Shown here in pieces: positions 41,587 through 41,983 of a stretch of DNA of 41,983 bases (positions within the stretch are counted from its first letter, which is position 1; every line of letters begins with the position of its first letter). Below the pieces are notes generated by a model. That model ran no database searches. It saw only the letters and a list, made by a program, of their open reading frames with translations, and was not told the DNA's origin. Location: NCBI GenBank assembly GCA_001969505.1, contig LSSK01000297.1:1-41983 (forward strand), given 5' to 3'. The DNA comes from Zancudomyces culisetae. Its lineage: Eukaryota > Kickxellomycota > Harpellomycetes > Harpellales > Legeriomycetaceae. The position numbers were made by a program, and so were the translations under genes.

Positions 41587-41983
41587 TTTTTTTTTTTTTC
41601 GGTAGAAAAAAAATTTATTTAGAAAATAAACAGTTCCTAAAAAATAAAAACAATCTATAATCTAAACTCATCCTATTCCCCTTCGACTCTCTAGAGTCTC
41701 CGTACCCGATGGGCATTGGTTCAAGGGGAGTGGGACTACACTAATGTCTTTCAACACTAGGTAGCGAGGTAAAAAGGTCTCGTTAAGAAACCGGGCTGTG
41801 GAAACCACTGCTCTAACGCAAGTGGCGTTTGGACCCCGAAGAATCCCAGGTAGTTTGAGCTTTAACTCCTCCCCCAGGAGTTTACCCACGATTTTCCTGC
41901 GAAGCTCAACACACTCGGAAATCGTGCTAGATAAAAAAGAACTATAAAAATCTATAAATTCAGTAAGTAAATCCTTCCTAATC
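41587..41983 (-). mobile_element. 3' end of a putative non-LTR retrotransposon or retrocopy (runs off the window)
   Basis: The minus strand is open from the window edge (41983) to a stop at 41668. It encodes the last 104 or so residues of an unrecognised protein, including ELRRKIVGKLLGEEL and LPRYLVLKDISVVPLPL. After the stop come AT-rich sequence, an AAATAAA, and then a run of about 18 A residues (41587-41604 on the plus strand as T). The coding part is visibly richer in G+C than anything around it. AATAAA followed shortly by a genomic poly(A) run is the usual scar of reverse transcription of a polyadenylated RNA. I see no CCHC knuckle or reverse-transcriptase motif in the visible part, so it could also be a processed copy of a cellular gene, or an ordinary gene with a chance A run. 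Confidence 0.4.
41668..41983 (-). CDS. Partial ORF, C-terminal part of an unrecognised protein
   Basis: The 5' end lies beyond the window. The frame is open throughout, with no splice junction needed. The visible 104 residues have a helical charged N-terminal part (D, E, K, R, L-rich), a GILRGPNATCVRAV segment and a hydrophobic FLPRYLVLKD segment, ending in ESRRGIG. I know no family for it. Base composition differs from all neighbours. See the enclosing putative mobile element. Confidence 0.45.
   Translation of the reverse strand, partial: IRKDLLTEFIDFYSSFLSSTISECVELRRKIVGKLLGEELKLKLPGILRGPNATCVRAVVSTARFLNETFLPRYLVLKDISVVPLPLNQCPSGTETLESRRGIG

Noticed and set aside
1-41983. CRISPR array, toxin-antitoxin, phage or operon-type defence system
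   Set aside because: The sequence is eukaryotic with introns. No direct-repeat/spacer array or bacterial gene cluster was seen.

Overview
This window is an AT-rich eukaryotic chromosome segment, most likely from a fungus. The evidence is spliceosomal introns with GTAAG-type donors and TAG/CAG acceptors, AATAAA signals after stop codons, a protein resembling the fungal mitoribosomal/recombination protein mL67 (Mhr1), and a set of conserved nuclear genes (RFC, CLASP, Sen1, BET, SET/NAP, SR). The lineage is an inference. Large AT-rich spacers with simple repeats, and intron-poor genes whose introns are mostly 70-240 nt, would fit an early-diverging fungus, but nothing here fixes the phylum.

Layout. 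Bases 1-7644 are a long spacer with no supportable gene. At 7645-9687 a SET/NAP histone chaperone (+) converges on an mL67/Mhr1-like gene (-). A PMCA-type calcium ATPase (-) fills 10059-13367. After a 2.3-kb spacer, a short BET double-bromodomain protein (+, 15694-16830) converges on a 2-hydroxyacyl-CoA lyase gene (-, 16991-19412) that carries an in-frame TAA. A CLASP-type TOG protein (-) lies at 19926-23249. After a 3.1-kb spacer, an SR splicing factor (+, 26392-27686) converges on a Sen1/senataxin helicase (-, 27811-33855). Then, all on the minus strand, come an RFC small subunit (34955-36364, five exons), a Golgi nucleotide-sugar transporter (37112-38062) and a four-exon CaaX protein with a CRIB-like motif (39179-40289). 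The right edge (about 41587-41983) holds an open, more GC-rich reading frame followed by an AATAAA-like signal and a poly(A) run. It looks like the 3' end of a retroelement or retrocopy.

Functional themes. Most genes are housekeeping: chromatin (SET/NAP, BET), transcription termination and R-loop control (Sen1), splicing (SR protein), replication (RFC), microtubule dynamics (CLASP), calcium homeostasis, peroxisomal-type C1 cleavage (HACL) and glycosylation. They are not an operon or cluster. The consistent architecture is three tail-to-tail pairs with only about 125-175 bp between stop codons. At two of these the predicted poly(A) signals imply overlapping 3' UTRs.

Most interesting points: the in-frame TAA that separates the ThDP-binding domain of the lyase; the unrecognised CRIB-like/CaaX protein; a 16-nt microexon inside the SR protein RRM; loss of the WPF-shelf tryptophan in both bromodomains; a candidate calmodulin-binding tail on the calcium pump; and an identical A7T8GATCA element upstream of two different genes. 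I found no convincing CRISPR, prokaryote-type mobile system, tRNA or rRNA.
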